DNA from: Anaerovirgula multivorans
GTDB lineage: Bacteria; Bacillota; Clostridia; Peptostreptococcales; Natronincolaceae
Assembly: GCF_900188145.1 (NCBI RefSeq)
Contig: NZ_FZOJ01000040.1
Coordinates: forward strand, 1-35,066
Reading direction: 5' to 3'
DNA: 35,066 nt
Numbering within the stretch: the stretch's first letter is position 1; the number at the start of each line of letters is the position of its first letter. Below, piece by piece: positions 7,896 through 16,146 of this stretch. The position numbers and the translations under genes were made by a program. Under the pieces are notes generated by a model. The model worked only from the letters and a program-made list of their open reading frames with translations, was not told where the DNA came from and searched no databases.

Positions 7896-9002
7896 ATGTA
7901 TCAAAAATATAAAAATGGAGAAATATCTGCTGTACAATCATTTATTATCATTCTTAGTATGTCTATTGGTGCTGGGGTTTTAGGACTCGCTCGTGTAGTA
8001 TCAGAGGTTTCACAGCAGGATGCTTGGATTTCTGTTTTTATCAATGGGCTTTTCATTAGCTTCATTATGATAGTAATCGTTTACACCATCAGTAGGTTTC
8101 CTCAATATAATTTTCTTCAATATACCTCCTATTTGTTAAGTAAACCTTTAGGTTATTTAGTTTCTATTGCCTATAGTGTTTATGCGGTTTTAGTCGCTGC
8201 AGTTGTCATCCGCTTTTTATCCGAAATGGTTTATACGTGGCTGTTGCCTAACACCCCAATATACATTGCAAATTTCATCATTGTTATTACAGTAGTGTAT
8301 ATGAACAAAAGTGGGATAACAGCTTTAGCCAGGTTCGCAGAGGCACTTGCTTTTTTGCTGGTCCCTTTTGCTCTCTTGATATTTGTAGGTTTACCAGAAG
8401 CCTCCTTTATCAATTTAAGGCCCATTGGAGGTTCTGGTCTAGTGCCTATTTTAAAGGGCACCATTCCTTCTTTTTTTTCCTTTGCTGGTTATGAGGCGCT
8501 TTTGGTTTATTACCCCTATGTTTCAGACAAACAAAGACCTATTATGAAATATTCCGTTTCAGCTCTTTTGATGATTACGATATTTTATACAGCTGCCGTT
8601 GCCGCTCAAATTGCCCTATATGGTCCTCAGGAAATACAACAAGTACTGTATCCCTCGATTAATTACTTAACCGCTGTTGATTTTCCCATTATAGAAAGAA
8701 CTGAAATTTTCTTTACTATTTTTTGGACCTTTACGGTGCTGGTTACTGTAGGCATACAATATATGGCAGGCTGTATTGTATTGCAAAACATTTTTGTCAC
8801 CAGAAAAACCAGTTTTTTTGTGTATCTCTTGTCTCCAGTAGTTTATTTGTTATCCCTTTATCCTCAAAACACAGCAGAAGTAGTGGATTATGGGGATAAA
8901 GTTGGAAAGCTTAATATATTCTTTGGCCTGCTGCTTCCATTCATTTTATTCATTATGTACTTTATTAAAGGGAGGAAAAATCATTATGAAGAAAATAGTT
9001 AA
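7896..9002 (+). CDS. gerAB: GerA-family receptor B subunit, first copy (368 aa)
   Basis: A multi-pass membrane protein of the GerAB/ArcD/ProY branch of the APC transporter superfamily, the germinant-sensing subunit of GerA receptors. About ten hydrophobic segments are visible, starting with FIIILSMSIGAGVLGLARVV; GAGVLGL is the usual TM1 break. The length is typical. A GAAGGGG site lies upstream of the ATG. Its last 17 bp overlap gerAC, so the two are translationally coupled. It is closely similar along its whole length to the second copy at 10192. Confidence 0.93.
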   Translation: MYQKYKNGEISAVQSFIIILSMSIGAGVLGLARVVSEVSQQDAWISVFINGLFISFIMIVIVYTISRFPQYNFLQYTSYLLSKPLGYLVSIAYSVYAVLVAAVVIRFLSEMVYTWLLPNTPIYIANFIIVITVVYMNKSGITALARFAEALAFLLVPFALLIFVGLPEASFINLRPIGGSGLVPILKGTIPSFFSFAGYEALLVYYPYVSDKQRPIMKYSVSALLMITIFYTAAVAAQIALYGPQEIQQVLYPSINYLTAVDFPIIERTEIFFTIFWTFTVLVTVGIQYMAGCIVLQNIFVTRKTSFFVYLLSPVVYLLSLYPQNTAEVVDYGDKVGKLNIFFGLLLPFILFIMYFIKGRKNHYEENS

Positions 9003-10083
9003 AGTATTCGTTTTATTAATACTGATATCTTCTCTGGCAGGCTGTTGGGATGCCACAGATTTAGAAGAGTTGCTAATCGTCTATGGATTAGGCATTGATA
9101 TTAGTAATGATAACCCCGACCAATACTTTTTTACTATTGGTTTCCCCACTATTATTCCAGAGGCACCCGAAAAAAAACATGAATTTTCTACAGAGGCACC
9201 CTCTCTAGGGAGAGCAAAAAACAATCTTCAGCAGAAGGTATATCGTCAAATCTCTTATGATAATATTCGGGTTATTATTTTTAGTGAAGAAGTTGCAAAG
9301 CAAGGAATTATGGTGCATATTGATTCTATGTTAAGGGAACCCCTTTTCCGGGGAACAACGAGATTTGCAGTTGCTATTGATAGAGCAGTTGATATGCTTA
9401 CCATGGAACCTCCTGTCTCTCTCTTTATCAGCACCTTTTTGTTTGACTCAATTGAACAAAATTATGAAGCTACCCTCGTACCTATTACTACCTTAAGAAA
9501 CTTTAGCCATGAGTATTATGCCGATGGCATTGAGCCTGCAATGCCCTTTATCTGCTATGGAGCTGATAAAACAGAGCTTAATGTAGGCTGTGTCGCTTTA
9601 TTTCAAGGAGATAAAATGATTGAATATTTTAGCGGGGACAATAGCAGAGCTTTTATGTTATTAAGAGGAGAGATTCACGGGGGAATTTATACCTTTGAGC
9701 TTATGGACGGCTTTGTATCCATCAACCTAAAGGGAGGCAGCGGTAAAATCAAGACGGAATTGATCAATGGAGAGCTCCATATTTATCACGATATTTTCAT
9801 CAATTGTGTGCTATCTGAGCATACCCCTAAGCATGAAATGTTGTCGGCAAATAGTATTAAAGCGCTTGAAACACAGCTTGAAGAAAAAATTAAAAAGAGC
9901 CTGAGGAATGCTTTAGATATTTTACAAAATGAATTAAAGAATGATAATATTGGTTATGGGAAGTATGTTAAGGCCAACCATCCTGAGTATTTTGACGGCG
10001 AAAGCTGGAATGATCAATTTGCAAAAGCAATCATTCATGTGAATCCTACAGTTAGAATCAGAGCCTTGGGGGTGACTCCATAG
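8986..10083 (+). CDS. gerAC: GerA-family receptor C subunit, lipoprotein (365 aa)
   Basis: The lipoprotein subunit of the germination receptor. It has an N-terminal signal peptide with a lipobox LAGC (Cys20) followed by WDATDLEELLIVYGLGID, the standard GerAC start. The length fits the family. The ATG at 8986 is preceded by GGGAGGAAAAATCATT; the frame is open further upstream, but that extension would remove the signal peptide from the N-terminus. It overlaps the end of gerAB by 17 bp. It anchors in the inner membrane of the spore with the A and B subunits. Confidence 0.93.
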   Translation: MKKIVKVFVLLILISSLAGCWDATDLEELLIVYGLGIDISNDNPDQYFFTIGFPTIIPEAPEKKHEFSTEAPSLGRAKNNLQQKVYRQISYDNIRVIIFSEEVAKQGIMVHIDSMLREPLFRGTTRFAVAIDRAVDMLTMEPPVSLFISTFLFDSIEQNYEATLVPITTLRNFSHEYYADGIEPAMPFICYGADKTELNVGCVALFQGDKMIEYFSGDNSRAFMLLRGEIHGGIYTFELMDGFVSINLKGGSGKIKTELINGELHIYHDIFINCVLSEHTPKHEMLSANSIKALETQLEEKIKKSLRNALDILQNELKNDNIGYGKYVKANHPEYFDGESWNDQFAKAIIHVNPTVRIRALGVTP

Positions 10084-10191
10084 GTTGATCTATCTTATGA
10101 CCATAATCTTAACTTAAAGTCAAATTTTACTCCGCCAGCATGGCTACTTCAATAAAAAAGAATGGTGTTGTAAGGAAAGGGACGGTTATAC

Positions 10192-11298
10192 ATGTATCAA
10201 AAATATAGAAACGGAGAAATATCTGCTATACAATTGCATATCCTTATTATTAGCTTCTTAATTTGTGCTGGTGTTCTAGATCTTTCTAGGCTAGTAGGAG
10301 CAGTTTCTCAGCAGGATGCTTGGATTTCTGTTTTCATTAATGGTCTTTTCATCAGCTTCATCATGATTATTATTGTATACACCATCAGCAGGTTTCCTCA
10401 ATATAATTTCCTTCAATATATCTCTTATTTACTAGGAAAACCTTTGGGCTATTTAGTTGCCATTAGCTATTGCTTTTATGCGGCCTTGGTCACCGCCACC
10501 ATCATTCGTTTATTATCTGAAATGATTTATACCTGGCTTTTACCTAATACTTCTATATATATCTTAAACTTCATAATTGTCATAACCGCTCTATATATGA
10601 TTAGAAATGGATTAACGGTTCTAGCTAGATTTAATGAAGTCATCGTATTTATGTTGATTCCCTTTTTTGTGTTAATATTTGTAGGTCTACCTGAAGCTTC
10701 TCTGATTAATTTGAGACCTATAGGTGGAGCTGGTATAGTAAATATTCTAAAGGGGGTCGTTCCTTCCTTCTTTGCCTTTGGGGGATCTGAAATTGTTTTG
10801 GTTTATTATCCATATATTTCAGACAAGCAAAAACCTATTATGAAATATTCTGTTATATCTATCATGCTTGTGACTGCGTTTTATACTGCCCTTGTTATAT
10901 CCCAAATGGCTTTTTATGGTCCCCAGGAAATTCAACAGGTACTGTATCCATCTATTAGCTATCTATCAGCTTCTATCTTCCCAGTTATCGAAAGATTAGA
11001 GCTCTTTTTTACTATTTTTTGGATTTTTACGGTTCTTGCCACCATTGGTATTCAATATTTAGCTTCCTGCATTGTATTGCAAAATATTTTTGTTGCAAAA
11101 AAAACTAGTTTTTTTGCCTATATTCTAGCTCCAGTAATTTATCTCTTGTCTCTTTATCCTCAAAACACAGCAGAAGTGGTAGATTTTGGTGACACAATAG
11201 GGAAAATTTATACCTTTTATGGCCTTGCCCTCCCACTCCTGCTATTGATTATGTACTTTATTAAAGAGAAAAAAAGTATTGATAAAAAAAATAGTTGA
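10192..11298 (+). CDS. gerAB: GerA-family receptor B subunit, second copy (368 aa)
   Basis: A paralogue of the gerAB gene at 7896, with identical length and long identical stretches (QQDAWISVFINGLFISFIM, TISRFPQYNFLQY). TM1 differs: the first copy has GAGVLGLARV and this one has CAGVLDLSRL, so the helix-breaking glycine pattern is altered and the ligand site may differ. It starts at an ATG 109 bp after the gerAC stop, behind AAGGAAAGGGA. It is the product of a tandem duplication, and its own gerAC partner downstream has decayed. It probably shares the A and C subunits of the operon to give an alternative specificity (inference). Confidence 0.92.
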   Translation: MYQKYRNGEISAIQLHILIISFLICAGVLDLSRLVGAVSQQDAWISVFINGLFISFIMIIIVYTISRFPQYNFLQYISYLLGKPLGYLVAISYCFYAALVTATIIRLLSEMIYTWLLPNTSIYILNFIIVITALYMIRNGLTVLARFNEVIVFMLIPFFVLIFVGLPEASLINLRPIGGAGIVNILKGVVPSFFAFGGSEIVLVYYPYISDKQKPIMKYSVISIMLVTAFYTALVISQMAFYGPQEIQQVLYPSISYLSASIFPVIERLELFFTIFWIFTVLATIGIQYLASCIVLQNIFVAKKTSFFAYILAPVIYLLSLYPQNTAEVVDFGDTIGKIYTFYGLALPLLLLIMYFIKEKKSIDKKNS

Positions 11299-11375
11299 AC
11301 CATTCATTTTGTTGATAATAACACTTTTTCTAACCAGCTATTGGCTGTTATAGATTAGGCTGCTATAAAAAACAC
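11279..11375 (+). pseudogene. Decayed 5' end of a second gerAC
   Basis: At the 3' end of the second gerAB, a TTG-started frame reads as a signal peptide equivalent to that of gerAC: KKIVEPFILLIITLFLTSYW aligns with KKIVKVFVLLILISSLAGCW, and it meets a stop at 11351-11353. The lipobox cysteine is replaced by Tyr. After a deletion of about 29 bp, similarity resumes (TTATAGATTAGGC versus CTATGGATTAGGC). Position and overlap with gerAB mirror the intact pair, so this is the relic of a duplicated gerAB-gerAC unit. Confidence 0.75.
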
Positions 11376-11410
11376 TTGATATCTATCTTTTCATTAGATA
11401 CCTTAGGCTA

Positions 11411-11416
11411 TATAAT
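11411..11416 (+). promoter_or_regulatory. Possible -10 box for the Mo/W oxidoreductase
   Basis: TATAAT lies 36 bp before the start codon, with a weak -35 (TTTTCA, 11388-11393) at 17-bp spacing. This would allow expression independent of the ger genes upstream. Confidence 0.4.
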
Positions 11417-11451
11417 AGTTTTATAGAATTACCTTAAAGGGAGGAAAAATC

Positions 11452-13407
11452 ATGAAAACCATAAAAACCGCCTGCCCATTAGACTGCTTTGATGTTTGTT
11501 CTATAAAAGTAACATTAGACAACAATAAAATCATTGATGTTAAGGGAGATGACGGAGATTCTATAACCAAAGGTTTTATCTGTAAAAAAGGAATGCAACT
11601 ATTAGAAAAAATCAATCATCCTAAACGTCTCACTTCCCCGATGAAAAAGGTCAAGGGTAAGTGGATACCTATTAGCTGGGAAAAGGCTATAGAAGAAATC
11701 GGCGATAAGCTTATGGATATTAAAAAAAACTATGGCTCTACTACGCTTATTCACTATGCCGAAGACGGTCATGGAGGATTATTAAAGAACATTGACACTG
11801 CTTTCTTTAACGCCTACGGTGGCGTTGCCGTCCCTAAGGGCAGTCTTTGCTGGGGGGCTGGTATCAAGGCACAAACAGCGGATTTCGGTAACGTCTTAGG
11901 TCATGACCCTCACGATCATCTCAATGCAAAAACCATTATAATCTGGGGCAGAAACCCTGCCTTCACCAATGCCCATCTTGTTCCTTTTCTGAAGGAAGCT
12001 CAAAAAAAGGGAACAAAAATTGTTGTGATTGATCCAATAAAAACTGCCACTGCCTCCTTTTCTGACTACTATTATCAAGTAAGACCAGAGACAGATGGTT
12101 ATCTAGCTATGGCGATGGGAAAAATTATTTTAGAAGAAAAATCTTATGATGAGGCCTTTGTAATGAACCATTGTAATGGCTTTGATGATTACAAGAACTA
12201 TTTAAACGAATTACAGTTAGAGACCTTGATAGAACCCACAGGTCTTATGAGGGAAGATGTTTATGAATTGACTTCCCTTTATGCTGACAATAAGCCTTCT
12301 TCTATCATTTTAGGCTATGGTCTACAGCGTTATCGTAATGGAGGGAAGAATATTCGTCTTATTGATGCATTAGGAGCTATTACTGGAAATATCGGCATCT
12401 CTGGTGGTGGTGTTAACTACGCCAATAAGTATATTGCTGGCTACATTGATTCCGATTATGTGTCGAATGTTCATAGTGATGTGACATCTACCTCCTTTAA
12501 GCGCCCCTTATTTTCTAAATATGTTCTAGAGAATAGAGAAAAAATAAAGGGGATCCTTGTAACAAAGAGTAATCTTGTAGTGCAAATACCAGATACAAAA
12601 AAAGCTATTGCTGCCTTTAGCTCTATCCCCTTTAAAGTAGTTATTGATCATTTTATGACGGATACAGCAGCACTAGCAGATTATGTTTTACCCTGCACTG
12701 GCATTTATGAAGAAGAGGATTTTATCTTCTCCTCCATGTGGCACAGTCATTGTACTTATACAGAAAAAATATTAGAACCTATCGAAGGAGTAAAACATGA
12801 GTTTGAAATTTTTAATCGATTGGCTCAGTATATGAAAATGGAGGATTTCCTAGAAAACTATAATAATCCTAAGATATATCTAGAAAGAGCCTTGAAACCT
12901 CTTATAGAAAAGCTAGGATGTACCTTTGAAGAATTAAAGGGGAAAAGATTTAAATTAGAAGGCAGTGACATTCCATGGCAGGATAAGAAATTTGCTACTG
13001 CTTCTGGTAAATTTGAATTGATTGATCCAGCTATTGAGATAATCTATGTTGATAAAAAAGAATCAGCTTATCCACTACACTTTTTAACCCTGCATCCTAA
13101 AATCTCCTTACATTCTCAGCATTATATGGATGTAGCAGAAGGTAGGTTCCCAGAAATCTTCTGTAATGATAAAACGATGAAGCGCTGGAATCTTGTGGAA
13201 GAACAGAAGGTGATGCTCATTTCTCCTAGCGGTGAACTAAAAGTAAAGGTGAAGCTAGATGACGGCGTAGGTGATGATATCATCATTTCCTACGAAGGCT
13301 GGTGGTTAAAGAACCAAGGAGTCAATAACCTAACACCAGAGGGAATTTCTGATTTAGGAGATCAAGCGATTTATAATAATTGTAGATGCAGAATTGAAGG
13401 CATATAG
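11452..13407 (+). CDS. Mo/W-bisPGD oxidoreductase, DMSO reductase superfamily (651 aa)
   Basis: A catalytic subunit of the formate dehydrogenase / DMSO reductase superfamily. The N-terminal 4Fe-4S ligands are Cys8, Cys12, Cys16 and Cys44 (CX3CX3C...C). GSLCWGAG at 130-137 places Cys133 where the Mo/W ligand usually lies. The pterin-binding elements IIIWGRNPAFTNAH and VVIDP are clear, and the C-terminal region near LTLHPKISLHSQHY is typical of the second pterin domain. There is no Tat signal, so it is cytoplasmic. No electron-transfer subunit or cofactor gene is adjacent. The physiological substrate is unknown. A GGGAGG site precedes the ATG, and a strong terminator follows the gene, so it is probably monocistronic. 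Because of the neighbouring W enzyme, tungsten rather than molybdenum is possible (speculative). Confidence 0.88.
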   Translation: MKTIKTACPLDCFDVCSIKVTLDNNKIIDVKGDDGDSITKGFICKKGMQLLEKINHPKRLTSPMKKVKGKWIPISWEKAIEEIGDKLMDIKKNYGSTTLIHYAEDGHGGLLKNIDTAFFNAYGGVAVPKGSLCWGAGIKAQTADFGNVLGHDPHDHLNAKTIIIWGRNPAFTNAHLVPFLKEAQKKGTKIVVIDPIKTATASFSDYYYQVRPETDGYLAMAMGKIILEEKSYDEAFVMNHCNGFDDYKNYLNELQLETLIEPTGLMREDVYELTSLYADNKPSSIILGYGLQRYRNGGKNIRLIDALGAITGNIGISGGGVNYANKYIAGYIDSDYVSNVHSDVTSTSFKRPLFSKYVLENREKIKGILVTKSNLVVQIPDTKKAIAAFSSIPFKVVIDHFMTDTAALADYVLPCTGIYEEEDFIFSSMWHSHCTYTEKILEPIEGVKHEFEIFNRLAQYMKMEDFLENYNNPKIYLERALKPLIEKLGCTFEELKGKRFKLEGSDIPWQDKKFATASGKFELIDPAIEIIYVDKKESAYPLHFLTLHPKISLHSQHYMDVAEGRFPEIFCNDKTMKRWNLVEEQKVMLISPSGELKVKVKLDDGVGDDIIISYEGWWLKNQGVNNLTPEGISDLGDQAIYNNCRCRIEGI

Positions 13408-13408
13408 T

Positions 13409-13440
13409 AAAACCTCCCTTTTAGGGGAGGTTTTTTATTG
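13409..13440. terminator. Bidirectional terminator between oxidoreductase and lrgB
   Basis: AAAACCTCCC, TTTTAG, GGGAGGTTTT form a perfect 10-bp stem followed by T-rich sequence on the plus strand and by an A-rich flank that gives U-rich RNA on the minus strand. It separates two convergent genes. Confidence 0.85.
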
Positions 13441-13442
13441 TA

Positions 13443-14132
13443 CTACATGATATATATAATAATCGGTACCAACAATACAGTAATCAGACCTGCTATACCA
13501 ATAGCAAGTCCACTCATTGCTCCTTCTGTTTCCCCCAACTCAATAGCTCTGGTGGTGCCCCCGGCATGAGAGGCTGTTCCAATGGCTATACCAATGGCAA
13601 CAGAATTTTTTATCTTCAATAGCCTACAAAGGGTAGGGGCTATAACTGCACCAAAAATACCAGTTACGACAATGGCCGCCACCGTAATCCCTGGTATCCC
13701 CCCTAGTTGGGTAGAAACTTCTATTCCTATGGGTGTTGTTACCGACTTAGGAATTAGAGAAGCTGCTATTGCGCCATTAATCCCAAAGGCTCTTGTCAAT
13801 AATACAATGCTAGCGATGGCACTCATACATCCTGCTGCAACACCTATTAGAATTGGTGCTAGATGGGCCTTCAGTAAAGGTAAGTTCTTATACAAAGGAA
13901 CTGCTAAGATCACCGTGGCTGGCCCTAAGAAAAATAATATAAGATCTCCTCCTTTACTATAATGACTGACATCAATATTGAAAGCCAATAAAAAAACAAT
14001 CACTCCGCCAATTGCGATCAACAGAGGATTTAACATTGATATTTTCGTTTTCTTATAAATCAATAATCCTAGCTGAAAAAAAATAATTGATAATAAAATT
14101 CCAAAGTAAGGTGTATCCAAAAAATCTATCAA
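13443..14132 (-). CDS. lrgB: LrgB/CidB-family membrane protein, copy 1 (229 aa)
   Basis: An LrgB-family protein with many hydrophobic segments and the family signatures SLIPKSVTTPIGIEVS, GGIPGITVAAIVVTGIFGAVI and AIGTASHAGGTTRAIELGETEGAMSGL. The older view is control of autolysis with LrgA; more recent work on Bacillus and Streptococcus homologues shows pyruvate transport, and plant homologues carry glycolate and glycerate. I choose the TTG at 14132, which overlaps the lrgA stop as TTGA. It matches the start of copy 2 and has AGGAG about 9 nt upstream; the ATG at 14141 would touch the ribosome site. It is close in sequence to the copy at 30544. Confidence 0.88.
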   Translation of the reverse strand: MIDFLDTPYFGILLSIIFFQLGLLIYKKTKISMLNPLLIAIGGVIVFLLAFNIDVSHYSKGGDLILFFLGPATVILAVPLYKNLPLLKAHLAPILIGVAAGCMSAIASIVLLTRAFGINGAIAASLIPKSVTTPIGIEVSTQLGGIPGITVAAIVVTGIFGAVIAPTLCRLLKIKNSVAIGIAIGTASHAGGTTRAIELGETEGAMSGLAIGIAGLITVLLVPIIIYIM

Positions 14133-14479
14133 ACTGACCATCTCCTAATTAAGAATTCCACCGTTAGTCCAGTTACTGTCATTACAACTACTGTCGATAT
14201 AAGTATAACTCCCATAATAGGCAGCCATTGGCTTTGAATTAACTGTAAATTATTTAAAATATTTGCCGCCGCTGGCACAAAAAAGAAGGCCAAATGATCT
14301 AATAAAAATTTAGATATTTTTTCAATCATTTCTAGTTTAATGATGCCTGTAATTAGTAAAATTAATAATATGATCATCCCTATAACATTTCCAGGTACAG
14401 GAATTCCCAAAATCTTATTCAACAATTCTCCCGCAAGGCAAATGCCAACAATAATTCCTAATTGCTTTAATAATGGCAA
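14129..14479 (-). CDS. lrgA: LrgA/CidA-family membrane protein, copy 1 (116 aa)
   Basis: A small four-helix membrane protein of the CidA/LrgA family. GIPVPGNVIGMIILLILLITG and FLLDHLAFFFVPAAANILNNL are family hallmarks. It starts at TTG behind GAGGAGG (7-nt spacing) and overlaps lrgB by 4 bp. It forms a two-gene operon with lrgB and has its own promoter upstream, with a palindrome over the -35 box. The control sequence differs from that of the second lrgAB pair, so the two copies should respond to different signals. Confidence 0.9.
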   Translation of the reverse strand: MPLLKQLGIIVGICLAGELLNKILGIPVPGNVIGMIILLILLITGIIKLEMIEKISKFLLDHLAFFFVPAAANILNNLQLIQSQWLPIMGVILISTVVVMTVTGLTVEFLIRRWSV

Positions 14480-14541
14480 AATATTTCCTCCTCTATGTTT
14501 ATACTATTTGCTGCACATCCATTGTTCCTATCCGTTATCTC

Positions 14542-14577
14542 ATTTTAACAATAACTTTACCAAGAATCAATCTTGGT
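14542..14577 (-). promoter_or_regulatory. lrgAB copy-1 promoter with overlapping palindrome
   Basis: On the minus strand TTGATT (14565-14570), a 17-bp spacer and TAAAAT (14542-14547) form a sigma-A-type promoter. A perfect 7-bp inverted repeat ACCAAGA-N5-TCTTGGT (14559-14577) covers the -35 box and is a likely repressor site. The regulator is not in view. Confidence 0.6.
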
Positions 14578-14585
14578 GAGTAGAC

Positions 14586-14635
14586 ATAAAAAAAGAAACT
14601 TAATTCAGCATAGGTCTATTCCTATGTCAATTAAG
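14586..14635 (-). terminator. Terminator downstream of manA
   Basis: On the minus strand CTTAATTgaCATAGG, loop, CCTATGctGAATTAAG (14599-14635) forms a long stem followed by TTTCTTTTTTTAT. It ends the leftward ROK-manA transcript. Confidence 0.8.
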
Positions 14636-14646
14636 CTTCGTTTTAT

Positions 14647-15579
14647 CTATTTTGTTGACACAATAACCGTCATATGTCCTCGCAATATAAAGTCACCATA
14701 CCCATAGGGAAGTAAAAAATAATCTCCTTTTCTAATAGGTTGATGGTCAACTGTACCTTCTCCTTCAACAACGCCTACAATTAGAAACGGTCTATCTTGA
14801 TATAATTTGGCTTCTCCCTCAATAATGTATTTATATACTGAAAAGTCTTGAGTTTCAACTAGTACTATTTTGGTAATAGTCTCTTCCTTCACTATTTCTG
14901 TTTTTGCTATTGCTTCCCTATGGGGAACAGAAATAACTTCAATGGATTCTGCCAAATGTAATTCTCTAGCTTTGCCTTCTTCTAGTCTATCGTAATCATA
15001 CAGCCTGTAGGTTATATCCGATGATTGCTGAATTTCAAGAATTAAAGTTCCCTTTTTCAATGCATGGACAGTCCCAGCAGGCACATATATAAAATCTCCC
15101 TTTTGGATGGGCTTTTTACATAATAATTCATTCCATTTGCCAGAATAAATTTTTTCTGACAACTCATCTTTTGTCAAAGCTTTATGTCCATAAACAATCT
15201 CAGCCCCCTCATCACAATCTAATACATACCAGCACTCTGATTTACCATAGAGATTAGGAGAAATTTTTGAAGCATCGTCATTATTAGGGTGGACCTGTAC
15301 ACTCAAATCATCACATGCATCAATAATCTTTATGAGTAGGGGGAACTCATCTCCGCTAATTTCTCCTAAAACTTCTTTGCTGTTTTTCATAAGAGATTGT
15401 AGCGTTTCTCCTTTAAATGTTCCATTCTTCACCTCAGTACTTCCTTCGATATGTCCACTTATTAACCAACATTCCCCCGTACGATTAGATGGAATGTTGA
15501 AATCAAACTCTGTTTTCAGTTTCTGTCCACCCCATATTTTTTCTTTAAAAATTGGTTTAAAAAACAATATTTCTTTCAA
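14647..15579 (-). CDS. manA: Mannose-6-phosphate isomerase, class I (310 aa)
   Basis: A cupin-type phosphomannose isomerase, which interconverts mannose-6-phosphate and fructose-6-phosphate. The family start PIFKEKIWGG is at 9-18. Zinc ligands are expected at the QVHP histidine (about 97), the glutamate of SECWYVLD (about 115) and the histidine of PAGTVHAL (about 172). The length matches short Firmicute enzymes. I choose the TTG at 15579 with GGAG 11 nt upstream, because homologues begin just before PIF; a TTG at 15600 is also in frame and overlaps the preceding stop. It follows a broken ROK kinase gene in the same direction, so mannose or glucose entry was probably the original operon function. 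Confidence 0.92.
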   Translation of the reverse strand: MKEILFFKPIFKEKIWGGQKLKTEFDFNIPSNRTGECWLISGHIEGSTEVKNGTFKGETLQSLMKNSKEVLGEISGDEFPLLIKIIDACDDLSVQVHPNNDDASKISPNLYGKSECWYVLDCDEGAEIVYGHKALTKDELSEKIYSGKWNELLCKKPIQKGDFIYVPAGTVHALKKGTLILEIQQSSDITYRLYDYDRLEEGKARELHLAESIEVISVPHREAIAKTEIVKEETITKIVLVETQDFSVYKYIIEGEAKLYQDRPFLIVGVVEGEGTVDHQPIRKGDYFLLPYGYGDFILRGHMTVIVSTK

Positions 15580-15596
15580 GATTACTTCATCTCCGA

Positions 15597-15919
15597 TCAA
15601 TTCTTGGCCATCAACATAGCACTGACAATACCAGGATCAGCTAAGCTAGCTGGCTCAATTCTAATTTTCCCTCGCATTACTTCGTAAATATATGTATCAA
15701 ATTTATCCTTAATTTTATCTATAAACTTAGGTGCCGAAAGGGCAACTCCTCCTCCAAGCACAAATGTATGGGGATCAACAACATGGGCTATAGACGCCAA
15801 TCCCTGTGCACCTCTGTATACCCCTTCATCTCGTTCAAAATTACTCCATCATCATTCAAAAGGCCAACACGTACACAAGTACCCCCCAAGTCAATTCCAA
15901 TCCAGTATTTTTCTGCCAT
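15597..15919 (-). pseudogene. ROK-family sugar kinase (glucokinase) with central deletion
   Basis: The minus strand from ATG 15919 encodes a ROK N-terminus: AEKYWIGIDLGGTCVRVGLLNDDG, which contains the ATP-binding phosphate loop. About 35 codons in, the frame shifts and what follows is a ROK C-terminus: VYRGAQGLASIAHVVDPHTFVLGGGV through to LMAKN and a stop at 15597. About 200 central residues, including the active-site and zinc region, are missing, and the two parts are in different frames. It is a deletion pseudogene upstream of manA. Confidence 0.85.
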
Positions 15920-16054
15920 AGCATAGGCATTTGCATCCTTATCCAATATTGTCAAACTATTTAGTGAAGTTTATTATATCATCTAATTATATTTTTATAT
16001 CTTATTTCAAAAGTATCATTTAAGCATGCTAAGCGCAAGGTTTTTCTAACTATC

Positions 16055-16104
16055 AAAAAGAGCTGCCTTTTTCAATGATTGATTGAATCATTTAGAGACA
16101 GCCC
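16055..16104 (-). terminator. Terminator downstream of lsrB
   Basis: On the minus strand GGGCTGTC pairs with GGCAGCTC (two G-U pairs). An inner AATGATT/AATCATT stem follows, and the structure ends in TTTTTGAT. It ends the lsrACDB transcript. Confidence 0.7.
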
Positions 16105-16146
16105 CTTTAGTTAAAAATTCTTTTTCATTATATTGTCTTTGGATTA

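Noticed and set aside
8890..8985. Longer gerAC start
   Set aside because: It would lie inside gerAB and put 32 residues before a textbook lipoprotein signal peptide.
13443..14479. lrgAB copy 1 as a holin/antiholin cell-death module
   Set aside because: Sequence alone does not support a lysis role, there is no murein hydrolase or LytSR pair nearby, and homologues are shown to transport pyruvate.
15597..15800. Small complete 67-aa gene upstream of manA
   Set aside because: It is only the C-terminus of a ROK kinase; the matching N-terminus lies directly upstream in another frame, so it is a pseudogene.
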